DNA of 64,000 bases from an uncultured Lachnospiraceae bacterium (GCA_902781655.1 CACZJZ010000014.1:1-64000); one strand, 5' to 3'. Counted from the stretch's first letter, positions 7,240 to 16,644 are shown. Made by a program: numbers and translations. The notes: generated from the sequence alone by a model not told the origin.

Positions 7240-7316
7240 ATTCCGTGGGACATTTCTGTCCGCGAATTCCTTGCTCTTCACGGTGGAAGGGCCAGAGACC
7301 ATAAGGAGGTAAAAGC
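7240..7316 (+). promoter_or_regulatory. rpsF leader, candidate S6:S18 autoregulatory RNA
   Basis: A 5' leader of about 75 nt with a small GGAC/GTCC hairpin and a CACGGTGGAAGG segment precedes the AAGGAGGT ribosome binding site (about 7303-7310). Leaders of rpsF in many bacteria bind the S6:S18 complex through a CCG-containing hairpin. The position fits, but I could not confirm the consensus structure by eye. Confidence 0.3.
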
Positions 7317-7590
7317 ATGAACAAGTACGAGTTAGCCGTTCGATGACGAAGCCAGAACCGCTACTGTTGACAAGTGCAAGCAGCTGATCGAGAGATTCGG
7401 CGGCAAGGTCAATGATGTAGACGATTGGGGAAAGAAGAAGCTGGCTTACGAGATCCAGAAGATGACTGAAGCATACTACTACTTCATTCACTTCGATGCA
7501 GAAGGCGCCGCGATCGCTGAGATCGAAAGCCGTATGCGCATTATGGACAATGTCATCCGTTATCTGTGCGTGAGACAGGACGAAGCATAA
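7317..7590 (+). pseudogene. rpsF: Ribosomal protein S6, frameshifted near the 5' end
   Basis: Small-subunit protein S6. The start ATG 7317, with a strong AAGGAGGT site, gives MNKYELAV and then CGA TGA, a stop at codon 10. From 7342 the +1 frame reads DDEARTATVDKCKQLIERF and runs cleanly to TAA 7588, with FGGKVNDVD, WGKKKLAYEIQK, YYYFIHFDAE and RIMDNVIRYL. Compared with the family, about seven residues (the end of strand 1 and its turn) are missing, so net loss is about 20 nt. The rest is perfectly conserved, which argues for a recent lesion or a sequencing or assembly error rather than old decay. ssb and rpsR follow in the normal order. Confidence 0.85.
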
Positions 7591-7605
7591 CGGAAAGAGG
7601 CCAGA

Positions 7606-8103
7606 ATGAATAAAGTTATTCTTATGGGGCGCTTAACCAGGGATCCTGACGTCCGGTATACGCAGGGCGACAATCCGATGGCCATTGCAAGATATACGCT
7701 TGCTGTGGACCGCCGGTTCACCCGCAATAATCAGGATGGTCAGACCGCCGATTTTATCAGCTGTGTCGCCTTTGGCAAGTCCGGCGAGTTCGTCGAAAAG
7801 TACTGCCACAAGGGAACGAAGCTGGTTGTGACGGGCAGGATCCAGACGGGAAGTTACACTAATAAGGAAGGCCAGAAGGTTTATACCACCGAGGTTGTGG
7901 CGGAAGATCAGGAATTTGCGGAGAGCAGGAACGCGCAGTCCCAGAATATCGGGAACTATGGCGGCCAGCAGTACAGCGCTCCGCAGGGCAGAACTCCGCA
8001 GCCGGCAGTGGAGACCGGAGGCAGCAATCAGCAGCCTGCTCCGGCGGGGGACGGCTTCATGAATATTCCGGATGGAATTGAGGAAGAGCTTCCGTTCTCA
8101 TGA
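7606..8103 (+). CDS. ssb: Single-stranded DNA-binding protein
   Basis: Tetrameric OB-fold protein that coats single-stranded DNA in replication, repair and recombination. The OB domain (about residues 1-105) begins [19 protein letters not shown] and includes [18 protein letters not shown] and [21 protein letters not shown] Gln/Gly/Pro-rich linker leads to the acidic tail EEELPFS, the docking tip for partner proteins. Length of 165 residues is normal. It lies between rpsF and rpsR, the classic Firmicutes order, and its stop codon overlaps an upstream in-frame ATG of the rpsR frame. Confidence 0.97.
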   Translation: MNKVILMGRLTRDPDVRYTQGDNPMAIARYTLAVDRRFTRNNQDGQTADFISCVAFGKSGEFVEKYCHKGTKLVVTGRIQTGSYTNKEGQKVYTTEVVAEDQEFAESRNAQSQNIGNYGGQQYSAPQGRTPQPAVETGGSNQQPAPAGDGFMNIPDGIEEELPFS

Positions 8104-8138
8104 AGAAGTATGGCTTCTGTCAATCAGGAGGCATGAAA

Positions 8139-8396
8139 ATGGCTTACAGTAAAAGCAGCGATGGGTCCTTCAGAAAGAAGGGCGGCTTCCACAGAAAGAA
8201 GAAGGTCTGTGTTTTCTGCGGAAAGGATAATGTCATCGATTATAAGGACACAGCAAAGCTCCGCAAGTACATCTCTGAGAGCGGCAAGATTCTTCCGAGA
8301 AGAATCACCGGAACCTGCTCCACACATCAGAGAGCGCTGACGGTCGCAATCAAGAGAGCGCGTCATCTTGCGATGCTGCCTTATACCGAGCAGTAA
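8139..8396 (+). CDS. rpsR: 30S ribosomal protein S18
   Basis: Small-subunit protein that pairs with S6 on the platform of the 30S subunit. Family segments include [36 protein letters not shown] and [20 protein letters not shown]. The start at ATG 8139 (85 residues) is set by TCAGGAGG ending 7 nt upstream. The ATG at 8133 is too close, and the in-frame ATG at 8100 overlaps ssb without a site. It is third in the rpsF-ssb-rpsR operon and is followed by a strong terminator. Since S18 binds together with S6, the upstream rpsF lesion bears directly on this protein. Confidence 0.97.
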   Translation: MAYSKSSDGSFRKKGGFHRKKKVCVFCGKDNVIDYKDTAKLRKYISESGKILPRRITGTCSTHQRALTVAIKRARHLAMLPYTEQ

Positions 8397-8418
8397 TCAT
8401 CAGAGAACTGGGTTAAGG

Positions 8419-8447
8419 GTCCCCGGCCTGCATGGCCGGGGACTTTT
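8419..8447 (+). terminator. Intrinsic terminator after rpsR
   Basis: GTCCCCGGCC (8419-8428) pairs perfectly with GGCCGGGGAC (8434-8443) and is followed by TTTT. It closes the rpsF-ssb-rpsR operon. Confidence 0.85.
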
Positions 8448-8641
8448 CCGTGGATTTTTCTATTTGAACCTATTTGAAGCGGCACCGGGCTGCGACGGCA
8501 GGCTTCTATACCAGCCAGAATGAATGTGGTACAATGAACTAACGCGGCGATTTCGATGCGTTCCATGGGAGCGCGGCCGGAAATGCAATATCCGGAGGAG
8601 TGCAGTATATTCCTGCCGCGGTTGAGGACATTAAGGGCATT

Positions 8642-10699
8642 ATGGGAGAGAAGAACAATCATGTGGGAATCAAGGGCAGGCTTGCCGGCTATTTCAACGC
8701 CCCGATTCGACTGGGATTCCTGCTCATACTTGTCGATCTGATCATCTATTTCATAGACTGGCCGAGCGGGCTGGTCCTGACCTGCTTCCTCGTCGTTTAT
8801 TTTGCCATTGTTGTCACGATGTATCTCAACAATCGGACCATCCTGACCGGGGAGCTGGTGAGTTTTGCCACGGAGTACGGACAGATTCAGCGGCGGCTTC
8901 TCCGCGATCTCACAATTCCTTATGCAATTCTGGATGACACAGGGCGGGTGATATGGTCAAATCTGGCGTTTGAGAGGGTAACGCACAAGGATAAGAGCTA
9001 CCGGAAGGGTATTCAGACGATATTCCCGACGCTGACGCGGGACACGCTTCCGCTGCAGCAGACAGACAACGATGTGTCGCTGGAGTTCGAGGGCAGCTAT
9101 TATCTCGCCCATATGACGCAGATTCCGCTCGACGAGATGGCGGAGAACAGTGACATTATCGATGCGGCCGGGTTCAGCGGATGCCTGATCGCGCTGTATC
9201 TGTTTGATCAGACGGCCGAGAAGCTGGCACTGCAGGAGGTGGACGACCAGAGCCTGGTGATTGGCTTCATCTACATGGACGATTATGACGAGGCGCTTGA
9301 GAGCATTGAGGATGTGCGACGCTCCCTCCTGATCGCGCTGATCGACAGAAAGGTGAATAAATATATCGCTTCCGTCGATGGTATCTGCGAAAAGATTGAA
9401 AATGACAAATACTTTGTCGTGCTGCGCAAGAAATCTTTGCAGCAGATTCGGGACAATCATTTTGACCTGCTCACGGATGTCAAAACCGTCAACATCGGCA
9501 ATGAGATGGCAATCACGGTCAGCATCGGTATCGGCATGCAGGGACTGTCCTATGCGCAGAATTACGAATTCGCGCGGAGCGCTGTGGATCTGGCTCTCGG
9601 CCGCGGTGGCGATCAGGCGGTGATCAAGACGCCGGACAACACGGCTTATTACGGCGGCAAGACACAGCAGGTGGAAAAGAGCACCCGCGTCAAGGCCCGC
9701 GTCAAGGCGCAGGCATTGAAGGAAATCATTGCCTCGAAGGACAGGGTGTTCATCATGGGGCACCGCATCCCGGATCCGGACAGCTTTGGCGCGGCCATCG
9801 GCATCTATCGGATTTGCAAGACGCTGAACAAGGAATCGCACATTGTTCTCAATGAGATCAATAACACGCTGAAGCCGGTCGTCTCGATGTTCCAGAACAG
9901 CAAGGACTATGAGAAGGACCTGTTTGTCACCAGCGCGCAGGCACTTGATCTGCCTGCCGAGAATGCCGCGCTTGTCGTGGTCGACGTGAACAAACCGAGC
10001 ATCACAGAGTGCCCGGAGCTTCTCAAGAAGGTCTCCTCCATCATTGTGCTGGACCATCACAGGGCGGGGACAGAGGTGATCGAAAACGCGACGCTGTCCT
10101 ATGTAGAGGCATATGCTTCTTCGACCTGTGAAATGGTCTCCGAGCTTCTTCAGTACATCGGGGAGACGGTCCATGTGCGGCAGGAAGAGGCTGACTCGAT
10201 GTACGGCGGCATCGTCGTGGATACCAATAATTTTAACAGCAAGACCGGCGTACGGACCTTCGAGGCGGCGGCATTCCTGCGGCGCAACGGAGCGGACGTA
10301 ACCCGGGTGCGCAAGCTCTTCCGGGAAGATGTCGATGAATACAAAGCCAAGGCGGATGCGGTCTCGCAGGCGGAGATTTACCGGGGAGCCTATGCGATTT
10401 CTATCTGCACGGCAGAGGGGTGCCAGAGTCCGACGGTCATCGGGGCACAGGCGGCCAACGAACTGCTGAACATCAAGGGCGTCAAGGCAAGCTTTGTCCT
10501 CACGGAGTATCAGAATCAGATCTTTGTCAGCGCACGTTCCATCGATGAGGTGAATGTCCAGGTGATTATGGAGCGGCTCGGAGGCGGCGGGCATATGAAT
10601 ATCGCCGGTTGTCAGATGGAGGATGTGACCGTTGCGGAAGCGATCGGCACGCTGAAGCGGACGATCGACGAGATGATCGCGGATGGAGAGATTTCGTGA
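8642..10699 (+). CDS. gdpP: Cyclic-di-AMP phosphodiesterase GdpP-like
   Basis: Membrane-bound enzyme that hydrolyses c-di-AMP to pApA and so tunes potassium uptake, osmolyte transport and cell-wall stress. Two N-terminal membrane segments (FLLILVDLIIYFIDW and LVLTCFLVVYFAIVVTMYL) are followed by a PAS-like region with YAILDDTGRVIWSN, a degenerate GGDEF domain, and the DHH-DHHA1 catalytic part. That part shows GHRIPDPDSFGAA (near residue 375), VVVDVNKPS, VLDHHRAG and GGGGHMNIAG (near 648). ATG 8642 was chosen over a GTG at 8600 that overlaps its own Shine-Dalgarno-like GGAG. 685 residues is a normal size. It forms the conserved gdpP-rplI-dnaB block. Confidence 0.93.
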   Translation: MGEKNNHVGIKGRLAGYFNAPIRLGFLLILVDLIIYFIDWPSGLVLTCFLVVYFAIVVTMYLNNRTILTGELVSFATEYGQIQRRLLRDLTIPYAILDDTGRVIWSNLAFERVTHKDKSYRKGIQTIFPTLTRDTLPLQQTDNDVSLEFEGSYYLAHMTQIPLDEMAENSDIIDAAGFSGCLIALYLFDQTAEKLALQEVDDQSLVIGFIYMDDYDEALESIEDVRRSLLIALIDRKVNKYIASVDGICEKIENDKYFVVLRKKSLQQIRDNHFDLLTDVKTVNIGNEMAITVSIGIGMQGLSYAQNYEFARSAVDLALGRGGDQAVIKTPDNTAYYGGKTQQVEKSTRVKARVKAQALKEIIASKDRVFIMGHRIPDPDSFGAAIGIYRICKTLNKESHIVLNEINNTLKPVVSMFQNSKDYEKDLFVTSAQALDLPAENAALVVVDVNKPSITECPELLKKVSSIIVLDHHRAGTEVIENATLSYVEAYASSTCEMVSELLQYIGETVHVRQEEADSMYGGIVVDTNNFNSKTGVRTFEAAAFLRRNGADVTRVRKLFREDVDEYKAKADAVSQAEIYRGAYAISICTAEGCQSPTVIGAQAANELLNIKGVKASFVLTEYQNQIFVSARSIDEVNVQVIMERLGGGGHMNIAGCQMEDVTVAEAIGTLKRTIDEMIADGEIS

Positions 10700-10809
10700 C
10701 GCAGGCTGTGATCTGCTAGTGGAGTCAGAGCTCTGACCGGAGCAGCAGGGAAATTTGGAGCGGATCGGGGCAAGTTGTTTCAATAAAGGTTTAATTTGGA
10801 GGTCTTGGG

Positions 10810-11256
10810 ATGAAGGTTATTTTGCTGAAGGATGTGAAACCACTCGGAAAAGAGGGGCAGATTGTAAATGTCAGTGACGGGTATGCGAGAAATGCCCTGC
10901 TCCCGAAGGGACTTGCGGTGGAAGCCACGGATAAGAACAAGAACGATCTGAAGCTGAAGAAGCAGCATGAGGACAAGCTCGCCGCCCAGCGGCTGGCAGA
11001 GGCACAGGAGCTTGCGAAGAGGCTGGAAGGAATCAAAATCAGCGTCCGGATGAAAAAGGGCGAGGGAGACAAGGCGTTCGGTTCCGTGAGTTCCAAGGAG
11101 ATCGCTGAGGAAGCGAAAAAGCAGCACGGACTGGAACTGGACAAGAAAAAGATTCAACTGGACGAGCCGATCCGCACCTTCGGAATGCACCAGATTCCGA
11201 TCCGGCTGCATCCGCAGGTGACCGGGACGCTGTATGTCCTTGTACAGGAAATGTAA
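10810..11256 (+). CDS. rplI: 50S ribosomal protein L9
   Basis: Large-subunit protein with two globular domains joined by a long helix. The N-terminal domain reads [19 protein letters not shown] then [16 protein letters not shown], a diagnostic L9 signature. The connecting Lys/Glu-rich helix spans about residues 45-80, and the C-terminal domain includes [12 protein letters not shown] and [14 protein letters not shown]. Length of 148 residues is standard. A GGAGG site lies about 8 nt before ATG. It sits between gdpP and dnaB as in most Firmicutes. Confidence 0.98.
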   Translation: MKVILLKDVKPLGKEGQIVNVSDGYARNALLPKGLAVEATDKNKNDLKLKKQHEDKLAAQRLAEAQELAKRLEGIKISVRMKKGEGDKAFGSVSSKEIAEEAKKQHGLELDKKKIQLDEPIRTFGMHQIPIRLHPQVTGTLYVLVQEM

Positions 11257-11349
11257 GGATCTGCAATGCGATGAGCCGTCTGTTTTTCAGGCGGCTCATG
11301 TGTTCTGAAAACGGCCCATGCGTTCTGGAAATGAATAAGGAATATCAGT

Positions 11350-12717
11350 ATGCCTGACGAGGAAGTTGTCAAAAGAATTCTGCCCCACAGCATGGAGGCG
11401 GAGAGATCCGTACTTGGCTCCATGATTATGGATGCCGACGCCGTGGAAGCGGCCAGCGAGATTCTGTCGAAGGATGATTTCTATCTCCATCAGAATGGGA
11501 TCATTTTTGAGGCAATTCTGGAATTATACCGCAGCAATACAGAGATTGACACGGTCACGCTCCAGACGAAGCTTGAGGAAAAGAATCTCCCGCCGGAAAC
11601 CTGCAACGCCAGGTTTATTGAGCAGCTCGTGGCGGAGGTACCTACTTCAGCCAATGTGCGCTCGTATGCCAATATCGTCTCGGAAAAGGCGGTCCTGAGG
11701 CGCCTGATTCAGAGCAGCGAGGAGATAGAAAAGGACTGCTTCGCCGGCACGAAGAGCATAGACGCGATCATGGACGGCGCGGAGAAGCGGATTTTTGACC
11801 TGACGCAGCGCCGCGGCATCTCGGAGTTTACACCGATTCGTGAGATCGTGATGAACGCGGTTGCCAAAATTCAGGAGGCATCGCTTCTTGAGGGCAACAT
11901 CACGGGTGTATCTACAGGATTTACGGACCTGGACAACCAGCTTGCCGGATTGCAGCCCGCGGATCTGATTCTGATTGCCGCAAGACCGTCTATGGGAAAG
12001 ACGGCACTGGCGCTGAATATGGGCGAGTATGCCGCGCTGCATGACAGCCGGTGCGTGGCGATATTCTCGCTGGAAATGTCAAAGGAGCAGCTGACCAACC
12101 GACTGATTTCCATGGAATCCCGCGTGGACGCCCAGAAGCTGAGAACAGGAGACCTCACGGACGCGGAATGGTCCGAGGTGCTGAACAGCGCCAACGATAT
12201 CGCGGGAAGCCGGCTCATCATTGACGACACACCCGCGATCACGGTTGCGGAGATGCGGACCAAATGCAGGAAATATAAGACGGAGTATGGCCTGGAGCTT
12301 GTTCTGATCGACTACCTGCAGCTGATGACAGGGTCGGGGAGCAAGACCAGTACCGATTCCAGACAACAGGAGGTTTCTGAGATCTCCAGGCAGCTCAAAT
12401 CACTTGCCAGAGAACTGCACGTCCCGATTGTGGCACTGTCGCAGCTATCCCGCGCGGTGGAATCGAGACCCAATCACAGGCCGATGCTGTCGGACCTGCG
12501 GGAATCGGGAGCCATTGAGCAGGATGCCGATGTCGTCATGTTTATCTATCGGGATGATTATTATAATCCGGATACGGAGAAGAAGGGAATTGCCGAAATT
12601 ATTGTGGCCAAACAGAGAAACGGCCCGATCGGGACGGTGGAACTGTCCTGGCAGCCGCAGTTTACCAGATTTGCCAACCTGCTCGGCGGGCAGACCCGCA
12701 TGAATCAGGGGGACTGA
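11350..12717 (+). CDS. dnaB: Replicative DNA helicase DnaB
   Basis: Hexameric 5'-3' helicase that unwinds the replication fork. The N-terminal collar domain begins PHSMEAERSVLGSMIMD, which is typical. The RecA-like motor carries Walker A ARPSMGKTALALN, Walker B region LVLIDYLQLM, SRQLKSLARELHVPIVALSQL and DLRESGAIEQDADVVMFIYR. The 455-residue length is normal and no intein is present. AAGGAAT lies upstream of ATG 11350. The loader and primosome relatives (DnaC/DnaI-like and DnaD-like) are encoded elsewhere in this window at 38424-40244. Confidence 0.98.
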   Translation: MPDEEVVKRILPHSMEAERSVLGSMIMDADAVEAASEILSKDDFYLHQNGIIFEAILELYRSNTEIDTVTLQTKLEEKNLPPETCNARFIEQLVAEVPTSANVRSYANIVSEKAVLRRLIQSSEEIEKDCFAGTKSIDAIMDGAEKRIFDLTQRRGISEFTPIREIVMNAVAKIQEASLLEGNITGVSTGFTDLDNQLAGLQPADLILIAARPSMGKTALALNMGEYAALHDSRCVAIFSLEMSKEQLTNRLISMESRVDAQKLRTGDLTDAEWSEVLNSANDIAGSRLIIDDTPAITVAEMRTKCRKYKTEYGLELVLIDYLQLMTGSGSKTSTDSRQQEVSEISRQLKSLARELHVPIVALSQLSRAVESRPNHRPMLSDLRESGAIEQDADVVMFIYRDDYYNPDTEKKGIAEIIVAKQRNGPIGTVELSWQPQFTRFANLLGGQTRMNQGD

Positions 12718-12723
12718 GATTAC

Positions 12724-12760
12724 AAAAAACGCCTCCGGCCAGATGGCCGGAGGCGTTTTT
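12724..12760. terminator. Bidirectional terminator between dnaB and ferredoxin
   Basis: AAAACGCCTCCGGCC pairs with GGCCGGAGGCGTTTT around an AGAT loop. A-run and T-run on either side let it serve the convergent dnaB (+) and ferredoxin (-) genes. Confidence 0.85.
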
Positions 12761-12791
12761 GTGCCGGATGATCCGGAACGACACTACCCGA

Positions 12792-12962
12792 TTAAGCCTC
12801 GGAAATAGCGCCTACAGGGCACTGTGCTTCGCAGGAACCACAGTCGATGCAGGTGTTCGGATCGATCTCGTAATGTGCATCACCCTGAGAGATAGCGCTG
12901 ACAGGGCACTGTGCTGCGCAGCTGCCGCAGCTGATGCAGGAATCACTGATAACGCGTGCCAT
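12792..12962 (-). CDS. 2[4Fe-4S] ferredoxin
   Basis: Electron carrier of 56 residues with two cluster-binding motifs, CISCGSCAAQCP and CIDCGSCEAQCP, each CxxCxxCxxxCP, arranged in the usual pseudo-twofold repeat. It begins MARVISDSC and ends VGAISEA. The start is fixed by an AGGAGG ribosome binding site read on the minus strand (about 12968-12975). The gene is immediately downstream of the pyruvate:ferredoxin oxidoreductase gene on the same strand, so it is very likely the electron acceptor of that enzyme. Confidence 0.95.
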   Translation of the reverse strand: MARVISDSCISCGSCAAQCPVSAISQGDAHYEIDPNTCIDCGSCEAQCPVGAISEA

Positions 12963-13020
12963 AATATTATCCTCCTACTATGGATTGGAAAAGAAATATG
13001 GAATCGGAATCATCCGATCT

Positions 13021-13049
13021 GAACCGGGGTCTTTCCCTTTCCCCCGGTT
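13021..13049 (-). terminator. Possible hairpin between PFOR and ferredoxin
   Basis: GAACCGGGG and CCCCGGTTC form a 9-bp stem in the PFOR-ferredoxin spacer (12963-13110). No T-run follows on either strand, so it may be an mRNA processing or partial-termination element that sets ferredoxin dosage against PFOR. Confidence 0.35.
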
Positions 13050-13110
13050 CATACAGAAGGACATCCCTGCTCAGCGGGAGTCCGACTGATCGTGATGAAT
13101 GTGCAGCGGC

Positions 13111-16100
13111 TTAGTTGTTGTAGAGATCGCCAAGCTTCTGCAGGTATGCGTAATGCTTTGCCGCATTGTCTGCTGCCTCGCCGAAGAGACGGGCTGCCTT
13201 CTCCGGATTCTTGAGCTGCAGGCTGGTGTAGCGGGCCTCTCTTGCGAGGAAGTCGCTGTACGGAGCGCTTGCCGGCTTGCTGTCGAGCGAGAACTTCTTC
13301 TCAGCAGCAGGGTTGAAGCGGAACAGGTTCCAGTAGCCGGTATCGACCGCCGCCTTCTCCTCGTCCATAACCTTGGACATGCCGCCCTTAACCTTGATGT
13401 GATGGTTGATGCAAGGTGCATAACCGATGATCAGGGACGGTCCGTGGTAAGCTTCCGCCTCGGCAATCGCCTTGAGGGCCTGGTTCTTGTCTGCGCCCAG
13501 GGAAATCTGTGCGACATAGACATAGCCATAGCTCATCGCCATGGAAGCAAGATCCTTCTGCTTGGTCTCCTTGCCGCCCGCGGCGAACTGTGCCACAGCA
13601 CCTTCCGGAGTTGCCTTGGAAGACTGTCCGCCGGTGTTGGAATAAACCTCGGTGTTGAAGACGAAGACGTTGACATCCTTGCCGGAAGCAAGTACGTGAT
13701 CGAGTCCGCCGTAGCCGATATCATATGCCCAGCCATCGCCGCCGAAGATCCACTGGCTCTTCTTGGCCAGGAAATCAGCGTACTTCTTTACAACCTTTGC
13801 CTCAGCAGAATCATCGGAAGCAAGGGAAGCGAGCAGCTCATCGGAAGCAGCTCCGTTGGTGGCGCCGTCATCCTTTGTATCCAGCCACTTCTGTGCAGCA
13901 GCGTTTCCGCCCTCTGCAAGAACCTTCGCCGCGTCAGCAATCTGTGCGCGGATCGCATCCTGTGCAAGGAACATACCAAAGCCGAACTCTGCGTTGTCCT
14001 CGAACAGAGAGTTGCTCCATGCAGGACCATGGCCCTTCGCGTTCACGGTGTAAGGCGTGGACGGTGAGGAGTTGCCCCAGATAGAGGAGCAGCCGGTCGC
14101 GTTCGCGATGTACATCCGATCGCCGAACAGCTGGGTGATGAGCTTCGCATAAGGAGTCTCGCCGCAGCCTGCGCAGGCGCCGGAGAACTCAAGCAGAGGC
14201 TGCTTGAACTGAGAACCGATGACGGAGGTCTCCTTGAACTTTGCAACCAGATCGTCCTTCTCAGGAAGCGTGACTGCATAGTCAAAATACTTCTGCAGAC
14301 CCTGGTTCGCCTCGAGATCGCTGAGGGTAAGAGCCTTGGCGGGGCAGACATTCGCGCAGCTGCCGCAGCCTGTGCAGTCAAGCGCAGCGGTGACGATTGC
14401 AAACTTGTAAGGAGCGTACTGCTTCTGGTCCTTCATCGGCATGCCTTCCGGAGCCGCAGCTGCCTCCTCGGCAGTCATAGCGACAGGACGGATTGCAGCG
14501 TGAGGGCAGACGAAGGAGCAGGTATTGCATCCTACGCACTTGTTCGGATCCCAGACAGGAACTGCAACGGCGATGCCTCTCTTCTCGTATGCCGCCGCAC
14601 CGGAAGGAGTATTGCCGGTCTGATAAGGAAGCACATCGGACACCTTCAGTGTGTTGCCTTCCTGAGAGTTGACCTTGGCCTGAATGTTGTTGACGAATGC
14701 AACGACATCCTCGCGGCCGCTGTCTGCATGACCGACCTTCAGGCCTTCATCCTCACAGCTGCCCCAGCTCTCCGGAACCGGAACCTCGACAATGTGCGTT
14801 GCGCCGGCGTCAATGGCTGCGCAGTTCTTGTCGACGACATCCTGGCCCTTGCTGCCATAGGTCTTGGCAGCAGCCTTCTTCATCAGATCGATCGCAGTTT
14901 CGGTAGGAATGATCTGCGCGAGCTTGAAGAATGCGGACTGCAGGATGGTGTTGATACGGGTCGGACCCATGCCGGTCTCGATACCGAGCTTGACACCATC
15001 AATGATATAGAACTTGATCTTGTGATCGTGGATATACTTCTTGACCTGTCCAGGAAGCTCAGCGTCAAGCTGCTCTACCGTCCACGGGCAGTTCAGCAGG
15101 AAGGTGCCGCCATCGACCAGCTCCTGTACCATGTTGAAGGAACGAATGTAGGATGCCTTGTGGCAGGCCACAAAGTTCGCCTGATGGATGAGGTAGGTGG
15201 ACTTGATCGGCTTCTTGCCGAAGCGCAGGTGGGACATGGTCACGCCGCCGGACTTCTTGGAATCATAATCGAAGTAAGCCTGCGCGTACATATCCGTGTT
15301 GTCGCCGATGATCTTGATGGAGTTCTTGTTTGCACCGACAGTACCGTCAGCGCCAAGACCCCAGAACTTGCAGCAGATCGTGCCAGCGGGCGTGGTGACA
15401 ATCTCTTTGCCGGTCGGAAGGGAAAGGTTCGTGACATCATCGGTGATGCCGATCGTGAATTCCTTCTTCTCGGTGTTGTCATAGACCGCGATGATCTGTG
15501 CAGGCGTCGTATCCTTGGAACCAAGGCCGTAACGACCGTGGAAGACAGGGACATTCTCGAACTTCGTTCCCTTGAGGGCGGCCATGACATCCAGTGCCAG
15601 AGGCTCTGCGATGGCGCCGGGCTCCTTGGTTCTGTCGAGAACGGAGATCTTCCTGACGGTATCCGGAATCGCCTCGACCAGCTTGTCCGCTGCGAACGGT
15701 CTGTACAGGCGAACCTTGATCAGACCAACCTTGCGGCCCTGCGCTGCGAGGTAATCGATGGTTTCCTCGATGGTGTCGTTGACGGAACCCATGGCGATGA
15801 TGATCTGGTCAGCGTCCGGGGCGCCGTAGTAATTGAACAGCTTGTAGTCCGTGCCGAGTTTTGCATTGACCTTGTCCATGTACTCCTCGACGATCGCGGG
15901 CATATCGTTGTAAGCGGTGTTGCATGCCTCACGGGTCTGGAAGAAGATGTCAGGGTTCTGTGCAGAACCGTTCTGGCGGGGATGGTTCGGATTCAGAGCA
16001 TCAGCGCGGAACGCGTCGATGGCGTCATGATCGATCATCTCGTCGAGGTCCTCATAATCCCACATCTGGATCTTCTGAATCTCGTGAGAGGTGCGGAAGC

Positions 16101-16617
16101 CGTCGAAGAAGTTGATGAACGGCAGGCGGCCCTTGACAGCTGCGCAGTAAGCAACCGGAGTCAGATCCATGACTTCCTGAACGGAAGACTCGCAGAGCAT
16201 CGCGGCGCCGGTCTGACGGCAGGCATAGACATCGGAATGATCGCCGAAGATATTCAGGGCGTGGGTGGCAACGCATCTTGCGGAGACGTTGAACACGCCG
16301 GGAAGACGCTCGCCAGCGATCTTGTAAAGATCCGGGATCATCAGAAGAAGACCCTGGGATGCGGTGAAGGTAGAGGTCATCGCACCGGCGGTCAGAGAGC
16401 CGTGCACTGCACCAGCAGCACCGGACTCAGCCTGCATTTCGGTGACTTTGACGGTCTGACCGAAGATGTTCTTTCTTCCGGCAGTCGCCCACTCATCGAT
16501 ATGCTCAGGCATAACGGATGACGGGGTGATGGGGTAGATGGCAGCTACTTCGGTGTAGGCATAGGCTACATGCGCGGCAGCTTCGTTGCCATCCATGGTT
16601 TTCCATTTTCTAGCCAT
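13111..16617 (-). CDS. nifJ: Pyruvate:ferredoxin (flavodoxin) oxidoreductase
   Basis: Single-chain PFOR that oxidises pyruvate with CoA to acetyl-CoA, CO2 and reduced ferredoxin, the central step of clostridial fermentation. The 1168-residue chain has an N-terminal pyrimidine-binding domain (ICP-type start MARKWKTMDGNEAAAHVAYA, YPITPSS) and a transketolase-C-like and gamma domain. Next comes a bacterial ferredoxin domain with CVGCNTCSFVCP (near residue 695) and CTGCGSCANVCP (near 747). The C-terminal thiamine diphosphate domain has CAGCGETPYAKL, GDGWAYDIGYGG and NTEVYSNTGGQ. The start at 16617 is chosen by GGAGGAAAC upstream and homology. An upstream in-frame extension to 16911 would run through the promoter. 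Confidence 0.97.
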   Translation of the reverse strand: MARKWKTMDGNEAAAHVAYAYTEVAAIYPITPSSVMPEHIDEWATAGRKNIFGQTVKVTEMQAESGAAGAVHGSLTAGAMTSTFTASQGLLLMIPDLYKIAGERLPGVFNVSARCVATHALNIFGDHSDVYACRQTGAAMLCESSVQEVMDLTPVAYCAAVKGRLPFINFFDGFRTSHEIQKIQMWDYEDLDEMIDHDAIDAFRADALNPNHPRQNGSAQNPDIFFQTREACNTAYNDMPAIVEEYMDKVNAKLGTDYKLFNYYGAPDADQIIIAMGSVNDTIEETIDYLAAQGRKVGLIKVRLYRPFAADKLVEAIPDTVRKISVLDRTKEPGAIAEPLALDVMAALKGTKFENVPVFHGRYGLGSKDTTPAQIIAVYDNTEKKEFTIGITDDVTNLSLPTGKEIVTTPAGTICCKFWGLGADGTVGANKNSIKIIGDNTDMYAQAYFDYDSKKSGGVTMSHLRFGKKPIKSTYLIHQANFVACHKASYIRSFNMVQELVDGGTFLLNCPWTVEQLDAELPGQVKKYIHDHKIKFYIIDGVKLGIETGMGPTRINTILQSAFFKLAQIIPTETAIDLMKKAAAKTYGSKGQDVVDKNCAAIDAGATHIVEVPVPESWGSCEDEGLKVGHADSGREDVVAFVNNIQAKVNSQEGNTLKVSDVLPYQTGNTPSGAAAYEKRGIAVAVPVWDPNKCVGCNTCSFVCPHAAIRPVAMTAEEAAAAPEGMPMKDQKQYAPYKFAIVTAALDCTGCGSCANVCPAKALTLSDLEANQGLQKYFDYAVTLPEKDDLVAKFKETSVIGSQFKQPLLEFSGACAGCGETPYAKLITQLFGDRMYIANATGCSSIWGNSSPSTPYTVNAKGHGPAWSNSLFEDNAEFGFGMFLAQDAIRAQIADAAKVLAEGGNAAAQKWLDTKDDGATNGAASDELLASLASDDSAEAKVVKKYADFLAKKSQWIFGGDGWAYDIGYGGLDHVLASGKDVNVFVFNTEVYSNTGGQSSKATPEGAVAQFAAGGKETKQKDLASMAMSYGYVYVAQISLGADKNQALKAIAEAEAYHGPSLIIGYAPCINHHIKVKGGMSKVMDEEKAAVDTGYWNLFRFNPAAEKKFSLDSKPASAPYSDFLAREARYTSLQLKNPEKAARLFGEAADNAAKHYAYLQKLGDLYNN

Positions 16618-16644
16618 GTTATGTTTCCTCCTTCTATTTGTGAC

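Noticed and set aside
8957..10783. Long open frame on the minus strand opposite gdpP
   Set aside because: It lies wholly opposite a convincing GdpP with all motifs, and its translation is His/Arg/Leu-rich with no domain or ribosome binding site. High GC removes stops from this frame.
14500..16521. Open frame of 673 codons on the plus strand opposite PFOR
   Set aside because: It mirrors the PFOR codons and gives a Leu/Asp/Val/Gly-rich protein without known motifs. PFOR is certain on the other strand.
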